DNA from: Polyodon spathula
Lineage: Eukaryota; Chordata; Actinopteri; Acipenseriformes; Polyodontidae
Assembly (NCBI RefSeq): GCF_017654505.1
Contig: NC_054559.1
Location: 20,246,825 to 20,310,824 of the forward strand
Direction of reading: 5' to 3'
Length of the DNA stretch: 64,000 nt
The notes beneath the pieces are model-generated. The model was not told where the DNA came from, searched no databases, and worked only from the letters and a program-made list of their open reading frames with translations. Shown piece after piece: positions 50,131-64,000 of the stretch. Position 1 is the first letter of the stretch, and every line of letters begins with the position of its first letter. A program made the position numbers and the translations under genes.

Positions 50131-51055
50131 GAGAAGAAAACGCATTCCAGAAATGCAAGAAAATCTTACCAGTGTATCAACGTGTTTCTTTTTAAAACGC
50201 AATGTAATCATACAGAGGTTGATATAGGTAAGTCACTTTTGTGTATTGAAATATATTCGCATATAAAACCCACACGTTTTATTGATCTATTTTTGCTTTT
50301 AATTTAGTTTAAGAAAGCAGCTTCGTGAATCCTAATAGAGTCCATTCTGAGCTAGGACGGGTGCAACACATCCACCTGGATTAGATACTGCGAGCTTTTA
50401 ATTTTGTTTTGTTTATAAAAATGCACGCCGACCCTCTTTATTTTTGGTCTGGGGGCTTTTGTCTGCCCGCAGTGCGACCTCACTCGATCCCGGGGATGTG
50501 AGGGAGACAGACAGGCCCCCCCCATCCCGTGGCTATTTGGTCCTAACTGAGTGACTCGACCCGGGAGTGGGGCTCGCTTAGTTTTGGTGGCTTATCGCTC
50601 CGGCCGGTGCCCTGCCCTAGAAATGTGTTTATCTCATTACTGGGTGTTTTTTTTATTTTTTTCTGCGATACTGGCTCTCTCAAAATGCCCGCCTCGCTTA
50701 CTTAACTCAACTGCCGCTTTTCAAAGGAGATGTGCTGCCACCCAGTGGCGACAGCGGGGCACTGCACCGTCTCAGTCTTCACTGTACCCTGCTATTGTCA
50801 CCGCAAACCACGCACACACACACTCGCCAGCCTGGTTAAAAAAAATCAAACACTCTCTCAATAATTAACAAGTTAATAGATATATAAATGTGATATTCTC
50901 GCCTACACATCAGTAGAAGTTTTTTAAAAGTTATTTACGTAGGTTTTAAAGTCTGTTCAGAGTCAATGCCAACGCATAGTAAGCGTGTTCCATTTTGTAA
51001 ACCACAGGAAATTGTTCATTAAATTGGGACATTCCTTTATATTCAGGAATGCAGG

Positions 51056-51135
51056 AAACTGACACCAGCATTCACACTGCATGACATCAACACACACACA
51101 CACACACACACTGACACACACACACACACTGCACA

Positions 51136-51170
<35 letters not shown>

Positions 51171-52718
51171 TGACACCAGCATTCACACTGCATGACATCA
51201 ATACACACACACACACACACACACACACTGACACCAGCATTCACACTGCATGGATTAACACACACACACACTGACACCAGCATTCACACTGCATGACATC
51301 AATACACACACACACACACGCTGACACCAGCATCCACACTGCATGACATCAATACACACACACACACTGACACCAGCATCCACACTGCATGACATCAATA
51401 CACACACACACACTGACACCAGCATCCACACTGCATGACATCAATACACACACACACACACACACACTGACAGCAGCATTCACACTGCATGACATCAATA
51501 CACACACTGACACCAGCATCCACACTGCATGACATCAATACACACACACACACACACACACTGACACCAGCATTCACACTGCATGACATCAACACACACA
51601 CACTGACACCAGCATTCACACTGCATGGATTAACACACACACACACACTGACACCAGCATTCACACTGCTTGACATCAATACACACACACACACACACAC
51701 ACTGACACCAGCATTCACACTGCATGACATCAATACACACACACACACACACACTGACACCAGCATTCACACTGCATGACATCAATACACACACACTGAC
51801 ACCAGCATTCACACTGCATGACATCAATACACACACACACACTGACACCAGCATTCACACTGCATGACATCAATACACACGCACACACACACACCAGCAT
51901 TCACACTGTATGATTAACACACACACACACACACACACACGGACACCAGCATCCACACTGCATGGATTAACACACACAAACACACTGACACCAGCATTCA
52001 CACTGCATGACATCACACACACACTGACACCAGCATTCACACTGCACACACATGACACACACACACACTGACACCAGCATCCACACTGCATGACACACAC
52101 ACACACACACTGACACCAGCATTCACACTGCATGACATCAATACACACACACACACACGCTGACACCAGCATTCACACTGCATGACATCAATACACACAC
52201 ACACTGACACCAGCATTCACACTGCATGACATCAATACACACACACACACACACACCATGACACCAGCATTCACACTGCATGACATCAATACACACACGC
52301 TGACACCAGCATTCACACTGCATGACATCAATACACACACACACACACACACTGACACCAGCATTCACACTGCATGACATCAATACACACACACACACAC
52401 ACACTGACACCAGCATTCACACTGCATGACATCAACACACACACACACTGACACCAGCATTCACACTGCATGACATCAATACACACACACACACACACAC
52501 ACACTGACACCAGCATTCACACTGCATGACATCAATACACACACACACACACGCTGACACCAGCATCCACACTGCATGACATCAATACACACACACACTG
52601 ACACCAGCATTCACACTGCATGACATCAATACACACACACACACCAGCATTCACACTGCATGACATCAATACACACACACACACACACCTGCACCAGCAT
52701 CCACACTGCATGACATCA

Positions 52719-52755
<37 letters not shown>

Positions 52756-53334
52756 CACACAGCATTCACACTGCATGACATCAATACACACACACATGCT
52801 GACACCAGCATCCACACTGCATGACATCAATACACACACACACTGACACCAGCATCCACACTGCATGACATCAACACACACACACACACTGACACCAGCA
52901 TCCACACTGCATGACATCAATACACACACACTGACACCAGCATCCACACTGCATGACATCAATACACACACACACACACTGACACCAGCATCCACACTGC
53001 ATGACATCAATACACACACACACATGCTGACACCAGCATCCACACTGCATGACATCAATACACACACACACTGACACCAGCATCCACACTGCATGACATC
53101 AATACACACACACACACACTGACACCAGCATTCACACTGCATGACATCAATACACACACGCTGACACCAGCATCCACACTGCATGACATCCACACACACA
53201 CACACACACGCACCAGCATCCACACTGCATGACATCAATACACACACACACACACACTGACACCAGCATCCACACTGCATGACATCAATACACACACACA
53301 CACACACACTGACACACACACACACACTGACACA

Positions 53335-53386
<52 letters not shown>

Positions 53387-54124
53387 TGACATCAACACAC
53401 ACACACACACACGCTGACACCAATCCACACTGCATGACATCAATACACACACACACAGTCATGACATCAATACACACACACACACACACTGACACCAGGT
53501 GGTCCACACTGTGACCTCAATAGCATTCACACTGCATGACACACACACACACACACTGACACCAGCATTCACACTGCATGACATCAATACACACACACAC
53601 ACACTGACACCAGCATCCACACTGCATGACATCAATACACACACACACACGCTGACACCAGCATCCACACTGCATGACATCAACACACACTGACACAGCA
53701 CACACTGCATGACACACACACACACACACACACTGACACCAGCATTCACACTGCATGACATCAATACACACACACACACACTCAGCATTCACATTCACAC
53801 TGCATGACATCAATACACACACACACACACTGACGGTGTAGGTGTGACGTACTGTAGTTATGTGTTGTGTGTGACTGTGGTGTGGTGTGACGTACTGTAG
53901 TTATGTGTTGTGTGTGTGCGACTGTGGTCGTAGGTGTGACGGACCGTAGTATGTGTCTGTGCGACACACATGACACACACACACACACACACACACGCTG
54001 ACACCAGCATCCACACTGCATGACATCAATACACACACACACACACACTGACAACCACACACACACAGTACAGGACTGTGTGTCTACATCGTCCGACTGT
54101 GGTCGTAGGTGTGAACATGACATC

Positions 54125-54158
<34 letters not shown>

Positions 54159-54345
54159 ACTGACACACACACATGCACATCAATACACACACACACACAC
54201 CAGCATCCACACTGCATGACATCAATACACACACACACTGACACCAGCATTCACACTGCATGACATCAATACACACACACACACACACACATCCAGCATG
54301 ACATCATGCATGATTAACACACACACACACACACACACACAGTAG
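51056..54345. repeat. 3.3-kb minisatellite, ~45-55-bp unit with variable (CA)n
   Basis: Dozens of units: CTGACACCAGCATTCACAC then TGCATGACATCAATACAC and a CA run of varying length. CATTCACAC/CATCCACAC variants are clustered along the array. Interrupted by unlike sequence at 53830-53965 and 54075-54120. No coding potential. Confidence 0.97.
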
Positions 54346-54469
54346 AATAAAATCAGTTAAAAACCAAAACACAAGAGATATTTGGATATATTTAGTAAAA
54401 AAGAAAAAATGATGAAAAGCCCTGACAGTAACTCTAGTTTGGACTGTATTGATTTAGTGGTCTCATTTA

Positions 54470-54552
54470 CAATGCATTATTTATCTCATTTACAATACAA
54501 TGTTTATCTCATTTACAATACAATGTTTATCTCATTTACAATGCATTGTTTA
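54470..54552. repeat. 23-bp tandem repeat
   Basis: About four copies of TTTATCTCATTTACAATAC then AATG. Confidence 0.9.
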
Positions 54553-54658
54553 TTCTTCAGCCAAAAGTGCAAATTCCTGCCCCGCCCCCCCCCCCGCCCT
54601 GCCCACCACTCTCAGCAAGCAACCATTACAGGAAATCCATGGCATAGGAACCTAATGG

Positions 54659-54680
54659 ACAGACAGACAGACAGACAGAC
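54659..54680. repeat. (GACA)n microsatellite
   Basis: Five ACAG units. A similar run lies at 56849-56870. Confidence 0.9.
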
Positions 54681-55081
54681 GGTCAGTATCTGAGCCTGAG
54701 AAGCAGGGACAGTGGGCTGGTAATGGGACTGGGTTGGGACACAGTCTGCCCCTGTTCCAGTACAGAGCTCCGGTTCCTTTCTCTAGAGGTGCATCCTGTG
54801 CTGTTTGATACAAGCAGCACGTTCGTCTGTTAGCACTCTGTGCAGAGAATCTGAAAGCACTTCTCCGAGGAGGAGGGAGGCCCCACTGCTCTCGCCTGAC
54901 TGGCACGGCGTGCGGGCGGGGCGCTGTGTGTGTTTGTCACGCTCTTGCGTTTGTATCGAGTGTGTTTCTCTGAGTGTTTCAGTATAAAGACGTTGCTTTC
55001 TATCGTCAAATCAAGACATTTTAAGTGCTTTCGTTTTTCATAATGTAGTTCTTTGCATTTAAATAGTAACAAATACAAAAT

Positions 55082-55083
<2 letters not shown>

Positions 55084-55122
<39 letters not shown>

Positions 55123-55148
55123 CATCAATAATAACAATAACAATAATA
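55084..55148. repeat. (TAA)n microsatellite
   Basis: About twelve perfect units followed by imperfect CAATAA units. Confidence 0.95.
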
Positions 55149-56188
55149 AAGACACCCCCCTCTTCTGCTGCCCCATTTAGACTGGTGCTCTTCAATCACA
55201 CTGTGCTACCAGTCAGAGGTGAGCAGAGCACGGCTCCTATTGGACAGAAGCCTGCAGACTATTCCATTATCGGGGGCAGGGGGGTTATGATTTTAGGACA
55301 TGCCATTCTAGGAGTCTAGGTGAGGGGTTCTGAAGAGGTGGCGAGGAGACCGGACTGCATGTTTCTCAGGCTCTGATTGGGAATCATTAAACATGGAATG
55401 TTTCCGCTTGGCCGCGGGAACCCCTCCTCCTCACAGCTGCTGCTCCAGAGATCCATCCCCGGGATCATAGACTCGCCCCCTCCCTGCCTTCACAGGGTCT
55501 CGCTGGGTCTGCCGCCTTTCCCACAGTGGGGGCTCAGACCCTGGGACCACGACGTGAAGTCGCTCTGTGTCAGAGGGGACTGAGGCCCTGCACTGCAGAG
55601 CGAGATCCCCACACTCTCGGGACTGCAGCGTCCTGCCCCTGTGATTCTTTTGTCCCGGTTCTGGATTGGTTCTGAGCAGTGCTGGTTTGGATCAGGGTCT
55701 GGGCGGGCGGGCTCCCGGAACACTTCTGTGCTTTTCAGACTCAAAACAGAATTTTAAGACACGTTCCCCACTACCCCAAACCACATGATATCACACACTT
55801 ATGAAACAAAACAAGAAGATGATGTATCTAACGCAAAGCCCTGATTGGTTAAAAGCAGGACCCTCCCACTCCCTGCCCCGCCACACCCCCCGACCTTGTG
55901 CAAAACAATCTCCACTGCCCACTGAACTGGACTCTTAGTGCAACGGACTGGCGGGCGGGACAGTGGAGCCCAGACACACACACAGCGGCATTAATGCCTC
56001 TCAGGAAGGACAGCCAGCTTTGCCCTGCCGTCTCAATAGAAGGCGGGTGAGAACAACTTGAACAGCTCCCCCTTGTGACGGGAGGCTGTGGCGCACCCTG
56101 TTCCCACACTCCTCTCCTGGTGTGAGACCACTCAAACCCTCCCTAGTCATTCTGAAGTGGAGCCGAGTCAGCGCAGTACAGTTATGCA

Positions 56189-56202
56189 GTAGCCATGGCA
56201 AC
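56189..56202 (+). promoter_or_regulatory. X-box (RFX-type) site
   Basis: GTAGCCATGGCAAC, one base from the palindromic consensus GTTGCCATGGCAAC bound by RFX factors. Sits in unique sequence; target gene unknown. Confidence 0.45.
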
Positions 56203-56334
56203 ACCTCAGCGATGGCATCACACTCACGTTTCATTGCTGTAAAGAGTGAAAACAAGCAGATCTGTTTTTGGATAAACTCCGGCTAATTTCACTGAAAGAT
56301 TATTATTATTTTTTCTCTCTTTGTTGAGACTCTG

Positions 56335-56446
56335 CGTTTGGAGTAAACTGGGACGTGGGCCGTACTGGAGTGAGAGTGTGACTGGGGAGCCGCAGAAAGA
56401 CCAGTTTGGAGTAAACTGGGACGTGGGCCGTACTGGAGTGAGAGTA
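56335..56446. repeat. ~41-bp direct duplication
   Basis: TTTGGAGTAAACTGGGACG and its flank occur twice (about 56337-56377 and 56405-56445), separated by 27 bp. Confidence 0.9.
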
Positions 56447-56719
56447 CTGGGACTGTGGGGACGGGACACCAAATGTGCCACCTTCCCGACGCCAGACTGC
56501 ATTGCAACTGTAATAAAATATACAACACGAGGAACGATGGAGCCAGCACACGTGTGTGAACAGACATGTAGATGATCTGCAGCCTGGAAGTTAAAAGCAC
56601 CCCCTGACTGGTACTGGCTGATACTGGTCCGGATCGGAGTAAGTGCAGCTCCCATGGTAACCAGTTTGACCAGCGGCTCACTATATATTGCAGTTATTTT
56701 CAATTTTAAGGCACAGAGC

Positions 56720-56750
<31 letters not shown>
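56720..56750. repeat. Poly-C tract
   Basis: About 29 C. A second run lies at 57807-57830 with C/A continuation to 57850. Confidence 0.95.
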
Positions 56751-56751
<1 letters not shown>

Positions 56752-57238
56752 ACCTTGTGAGTGGCCACCTGTCCCAGGCCGTTACTGGACCCCTCTACAG
56801 AACACGAGAACCTGAGCAGTCCGGTACCGGAGTCCAAACAAACGCACAGACGGACAGACAGACAGACAGACTCAGACCCGGACCCCTACACACACCGCAC
56901 AGCAGTACTGTGGAGGGGCCACTGTTGCATTTGGGTGCTGTCTGTCTCCCTCTGCTGGCTGCTGTGTGCATTACACCCTGTCTGTTTGTGTGATGTGGAG
57001 TCCTGTCTGTCTGTCTCAGCGTGTGTCTGGGGGGTGTCAGGGACAGTATTTTAGTGCAAACTCTTGCTGTCTCTGCTAAACTTCCAGTGCTACCAGGCTC
57101 CACCCCCTCCCCCGTGCTCTTGAGATAAGCACCCTTACTAAACTGTAGCATCCCGCGATAACAACGAATAAAGCTATTTACCTAAAAAACACATCAAGAC
57201 TACAGTTTAACAAATAGAATTAAAAAAAAAGAAAAAAA

Positions 57239-57282
57239 GAAGAAGAAGAAGAAGAAGAAGAAGAAGAAGAAGAAGAAGAAGA
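57239..57282. repeat. (AGA)n microsatellite
   Basis: About 14 AGA units. Confidence 0.95.
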
Positions 57283-58355
57283 ATCCTCAAGTAGATATTG
57301 TATTATTCCACACAATAACTGCATATGCAAGAAGGATCCAGCGCTGGGTTCTAATGCTCAGGGTGTGGGGGGGGGGGGGTACATGAAATATCTCTGATGT
57401 ACTTTACAGTTGAGATTAGTTTTGTTTTTTATCTGATCCAGGAGCAGGTAGAAGGAAGCCCCATCCACTGCCTTGTGACATCACACCTAAGGGGGCGGGG
57501 CCTAGTGGAGGGTGGTTCCAATCATTCCCACAGGAAGTCGTGTCACCCTTATAAAGGTCCCCCCCACCCCATAGTTCATCTGGGTGTGCAATATTTCTGA
57601 ATATGCTGTACTGTACCTCTATGTGCTTTACCCTGCTGTACTGTACCTTTCTGTGCTTTATTACACTTTGCTGTTGCTATCACACTAACTCTTAGAAGGA
57701 TATTGCTAACCTCCAGCCTCAGTAGAAAGTGAGGTCAGAGGCCTGGCCTGGTGGACATCAGGTAGTCCGTCCTGAAGGAAGGATCACGAACAGGCCACCA
57801 CACACCCCCCCCCCCCCCCCCCCCCCCCCCCACCCCCCCCACCCACCCCCATACCACCCAGCGCTGCTTTAAGACAATTAAAAGGATTCAAACATCTGAC
57901 TTCAAGTGCATTCAGCTGAGAGGGGATTTAGAGTTTAAATCCTGTGCACCTTTCTCTAGCCTGTGACTTGCTTCCTGACTCTGTCTGTATCTCTGTCTGT
58001 GTTTCACTGTGTCTCTGTCTGTGTGTCTCTGTCTGGTTGTTTCCGTCTGTCTCTGTGTGTCTCTCATGTTGTTATTTTGTTTATTGTTTTTTTTTTTCTG
58101 TGTTTTTGGCTGCCCCAGCGACAGGACTGGAATTCAGAGCTATAAAGTCCTCACTCTCTGATAAAGTACCCGTTTCTTTTCTTTTTTTCTTTTTTTAAAT
58201 AAAATAACGAAATTAATAAAGGAAAAAAAACTGCGAAAGATAACGTGGCTGTTTCTGTAACAAAGTGCTTCTTCATAAGGTGCAAAGAAGTGAAAAACTT
58301 GGCAGGTGCTCCGCTGTGGCAGAGGAGCTGTGCTGTGAGACTGTCTCGATCATCG

Positions 58356-59532
58356 CCAGCCCCAGCATCAGGGCTCACACTGACAGCTCCCTTCAGCCCG
58401 CTCTCAACACCAGCCCCAGCATCAGGGCTCACACTGACAGCTCCCTTCAGCCCGCTCTCAACACCAGCCCCAGCATCAGGGCTCACACTGACAGCTCCCT
58501 TCAGCCCGCTCTCAACACCAGCCCCAGCATCAGGGCTCACACTGACAGCTCCCTTCAGCCCGCTCTCAACACCAGCCCCAGCATCAGGGCTCACACTGAC
58601 AGCTCCCTTCAGCCCGCTCTCAACACCAGCCCCAGCATCAGGGCTCACACTGACAGCTCCCTTCAGCCCGCTCTCAACACCAGCCCCAGCATCAGGGCTC
58701 ACACTGACAGCTCCCTTCAGCCCGCTCTCAACACCAGCCCCAGCATCAGGGCTCACACTGACAGCTCCCTTCAGCCTGCTCTCAACACCAGCCCCAGCAT
58801 CAGGGCTCACACTGACAGCTCCCTTCAGCCCGCTCTCAACACCAGCCCCAGCATCAGGGCTCACACTGACAGCTCCCTTCAGCCCGCTCTCAACACCAGC
58901 CCCAGCATCAGGGCTCACACTGACAGCTCCCTTCAGCCCGCTCTCAACACCAGCCCCAGCATCAGGGCTCACACTGACAGCTCCCTTCAGCCCGCTCTCA
59001 ACACCAGCCCCAGCATCAGGGCTCACACTGACAGCTCCCTTCAGCCCGCTCTCAACACCAGCCCCAGCATCAGGGCTCACACTGACAGCTCCCTTCAGCC
59101 TGCTCTCAACACCAGCCCCAGCATCAGGGCTCACACTGACAGCTCCCTTCAGCCCGCTCTCAACACCAGCCCCAGCATCAGGGCTCACACTGACAGCTCC
59201 CTTCAGCCTGCTCTCAACACCAGCCCCAGCATCAGGGCTCACACTGACAGCTCCCTTCAGCCTGCTCTCAACACTAGCCCCAGCATCAGGGCTCACACTG
59301 ACAGCTCCCTTCAGCCTGCTCTCAACACCAGCCCCAGCATCAGGGCTCACACTGACAGCTCCCTTCAGCCTGCTCTCAACACTAGCCCCAGCATCAGGGC
59401 TCACACTGACAGCTCCCTTCAGCCTGCTCTCAACACTAACCCCAGCATCAGGGCTCACACTGACAGCTCCCTTCAGCCCGCTCTCAACACCAGCCCCAGC
59501 ATCAGGGCTCACACTGACAGCTCCCTTCAGCC
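58356..59532. repeat. 54-bp minisatellite, about 22 copies, open in several frames
   Basis: Unit CCAGCCCCAGCATCAGGGC to CTCTCAACA, 54 bp (18 codons), nearly identical throughout. Because 54 is divisible by 3 and the unit lacks stops, three long ORFs cover it: plus 58245-59672, plus 58265-59575 and minus 58151-59755 (534 codons). Only three variant types occur: CCC/CCT, ACC/ACT and AGC/AAC in the 58265 frame. No known domain, no splice context, low-complexity product: most likely noncoding. Confidence 0.97.
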
Positions 59533-59926
59533 CCCGCGATTCACAGAGCTGCTGCTTCTTCACATACTGTGCTGATGAATCAAACACAGCTTTAGAAACT
59601 GGCTTCCTAACCAGCACTCCAGAAAGCTTGACCGCAAATCCAAACAGACCCAAACCTTCTCCACGTAACTGAAGCTTTGTGACTGGGCCCTGGTTTCCAC
59701 ACAAGACATCACTCGGTTCTAGAAATTCCCTGCTCCCTTGACTGTACCCTTTCATGGGGTTTCATTAGACTTGTTTCATTTCAATTCTCTGGAGTAACAT
59801 TATCGATTACCCCACAGGACCCCTGCTTCCTGCTTCCTGCCTGCGGGCGAGCACAGGAAGTCAGGGTGGGGTTAAAGGTCATGCCATCCGACCTGGATGT
59901 AAACAAGCCTGCAGGCTGCCCAATTA

Positions 59927-59929
<3 letters not shown>

Positions 59930-59959
<30 letters not shown>

Positions 59960-59960
59960 T
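59930..59960. repeat. (TA)n microsatellites
   Basis: Further TA runs at 60199-60234 (into GATA) and 60418-60470. Confidence 0.9.
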
Positions 59961-60415
59961 TTGTAAGATAACATTGCTTTATATATGCGGATGGCGCCAC
60001 TTGGTGGTTGCATGCATTAACTGCATCTGTATTTATCTCAAAGACAGGGTGGTGTTGCGAAGCACAGCGTTTCTGCAGTATTCTAGATTTGGGTATTCAA
60101 ATTTGGCCTCTCTAGTGTCACTTAATGCTCTCTTCATCAACAGTACTTCATTATCATGGTCCCCAGGGCAAAGAACAGCATCCCTCTAGCTTTCTCTTCA
60201 ATATATATATATATAGAAGATAGATAGATAGATGTGTACATATTTCAATATGTTAAGATGTGCAAATTTATAAAAAAAAAAGGTGCTTATTCTCGTCGTA
60301 TCCCTCGCTCTAAATATATATATATTATCCCTGAAAGTCTGGTATAAGAGATAGATTTTTCCTCTTCGAGAGGGAGTCTTGAGTCTCCGATCTCTCTCCT
60401 CTCTCTCTCTCTCTC

Positions 60416-60469
<54 letters not shown>

Positions 60470-60599
60470 CATCCATTTCTAATAACAAAGTGTCAAGTAC
60501 CCAAGGCAGCCAACTCAAAACAAACAGAAAAACTATTTAAGACTAGAAAAAACTAACAGGAATCTTTAAGGAGGTTAGGAGTAGGGAGGAGGTTCAGTG

Positions 60600-60845
60600 A
60601 GTAGTGCCACCCCTAGTGGAGGGCTGTGGTAGTGCTTTAAGAACACAGAAACCCCCTCCCTTCTCCCTAAAGACAGGGTGTCGACAGTCCAGCAGCAGAA
60701 CAGACAGGATCAGGTTTAACGTTTCACCCGAAAGACAGCCCAATCCCAGAGGAGCACCCCGACATCACGACACAGAGCTAATCGGCACCCTGTTTAAAAC
60801 AACACGCACCCCTAAACACGAGCGCTACTAAAACACACCTCGAGT
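60600..60845 (-). mobile_element. Possible dispersed repeat fragment
   Basis: Read on minus, it contains CTGTCTTTCGGGTGAAACGT followed by TAAACCTGATCCTGTCTG. This closely resembles a TCTTTCGGATGAGACGTTAAA core that I remember from dispersed fish repeats. Family not identified. Confidence 0.4.
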
Positions 60846-61112
60846 CTCAATGAATCTGAATCCTCACCAGCAGACTGGAGCCAGAAACACATATTATAAA
60901 TAAAACATTCAAAAATAACAGGAATTACAACAACCAAAAAAAATAATAATAATCCTGGAGAAAGAAACTTCAGATTAGATTTTGTGATGCCCTGATTTGG
61001 TTGTTTTTTTTTTTTTTGTTTGTTTTTTTTTGTAGTTTAGTTGTTTTTTTTTAAATTTTTTTCTAAAGAACAGTCTTTCATAAGTTTGTGTGTCTTTTTG
61101 TTAATCGTCACG

Positions 61113-63503
<2,391 letters not shown>

Positions 63504-64000
63504 CTGGAGAGCAAACAGAGACACGCAGTTCAGCGCACGCACACACACTCGCTTTATGCTTTACTATGCTTTCACTGTGCTGTATTGCACTTTGGTGGTA
63601 CTGTGGGAAATTGTGTGCAGGTGTGTGGGCTGTGCAAGGTGTACGACACAGTGGCTCCCATCCTGAGCAGGGAAGTATAAGAAGGTAAAGACATTGAAAC
63701 AAACCCACTTGACTTCCACAAGTTTATAGCACCAATAATCAGTTAACAGTCAAACTAAGAGGGGCCATAAAATGAACTGAGGAAGCAGAGACTCCTTATC
63801 GCAGTTCAGCCTCATCTCAATAATTCAGAGGTTACTTTTACTTTAGCTGGGTGAGCTGGTCCTGAATTATTATTATTATTAAATTGGATATTAAAACGAT
63901 TCAGAGGCTTGTGAGCGCTCTCTCAGTATGTGTTGAGATGCATCTGTTAACTGCTCACCCAACAATGCAGCAAATCGACAACCTTTAGCTACTGTGGTTA
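63504..64000 (-). other. zbtb7a intron, incomplete at window edge
   Basis: No BTB-domain codons recognised. Contains a GCTTTATGCTTTACTATGC repeat-like stretch at 63550-63600. Confidence 0.65.

Larger units (their letters stand above)
41251..60900. other. Gene-free interval between tcf3 and zbtb7a
   Basis: About 19.6 kb without a recognisable exon on either strand. Roughly half is tandem repeat; the rest is unique sequence, some of it regulatory in texture. A noncoding RNA or a short unfamiliar gene cannot be excluded. Confidence 0.6.

Noticed and set aside
51395..54288. ORFs with repeated SCSVNAGVSVCV
   Set aside because: Translations of the 3.3-kb minisatellite; no start context, no homologue known.
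51056..54345. CRISPR array or centromeric satellite
   Set aside because: The variable part is only CA-run length, not unique spacers; the array is short and flanked by unique sequence.
58356..59532. CRISPR array
   Set aside because: Units are contiguous without unique spacers, and the context is vertebrate genes.
41251..60900. Hidden protein gene between tcf3 and zbtb7a
   Set aside because: No ORF outside repeats shows a family motif, and no convincing exon series was found on either strand.

Overview
The window is vertebrate nuclear DNA, most likely from a ray-finned fish. It has interrupted genes with GT/AG introns, long introns, very many microsatellites and homopolymers, a CORE-SINE/MIR-like repeat and a 500-N scaffold gap. 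No bacterial, viral or organellar gene is visible. All four protein genes lie on the minus strand, so transcription runs from high to low coordinates.

Layout from low to high coordinate. (1) About 1.37-13.94 kb: the 5' part of a class V myosin (myosin-Vb-like), 25 coding exons covering motor, six IQ motifs and the start of the coiled coil; the cargo-binding tail is off the left edge. (2) About 14-17.35 kb: the spacer, probably including the mex3 3' UTR. (3) 17.35-21.0 kb: a MEX3-family KH/RING gene, best read as mex3d, whose 5' end enters the gap at 21,001-21,500. (4) 21.85-36.36 kb: the first ten coding exons of the E-protein gene tcf3, which stops before the second activation domain and bHLH; a GC-rich promoter region lies near 40.2-41.2 kb. 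(5) 41.2-60.9 kb: no gene recognised; this stretch holds large tandem repeats (CA-rich array 48.1-49.6 kb, 3.3-kb minisatellite 51.1-54.3 kb, 54-bp minisatellite 58.36-59.53 kb) with islands of unique sequence that look regulatory. (6) 61.1-63.5 kb: the 3' three exons of zbtb7a (linker plus four zinc fingers); the BTB exon is off the right edge.

The gene set itself is the main message. From memory, human MEX3D, TCF3 and ZBTB7A lie on 19p13.3, and the paralogues MYO5B, ZBTB7C, MEX3C and TCF4 lie together on 18q21. The window therefore appears to keep a myosin V ohnologue in the MEX3D/TCF3/ZBTB7A paralogon, where I know of none in human. The genes are not a pathway: a cargo motor, an RNA-binding ubiquitin ligase, a bHLH activator and a POK-family repressor. 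The neighbourhood is an inherited linkage group. Exon boundaries were placed by hand from splice signals, reading frame and remembered family sequences; all phases agree, but none is confirmed by transcript data.
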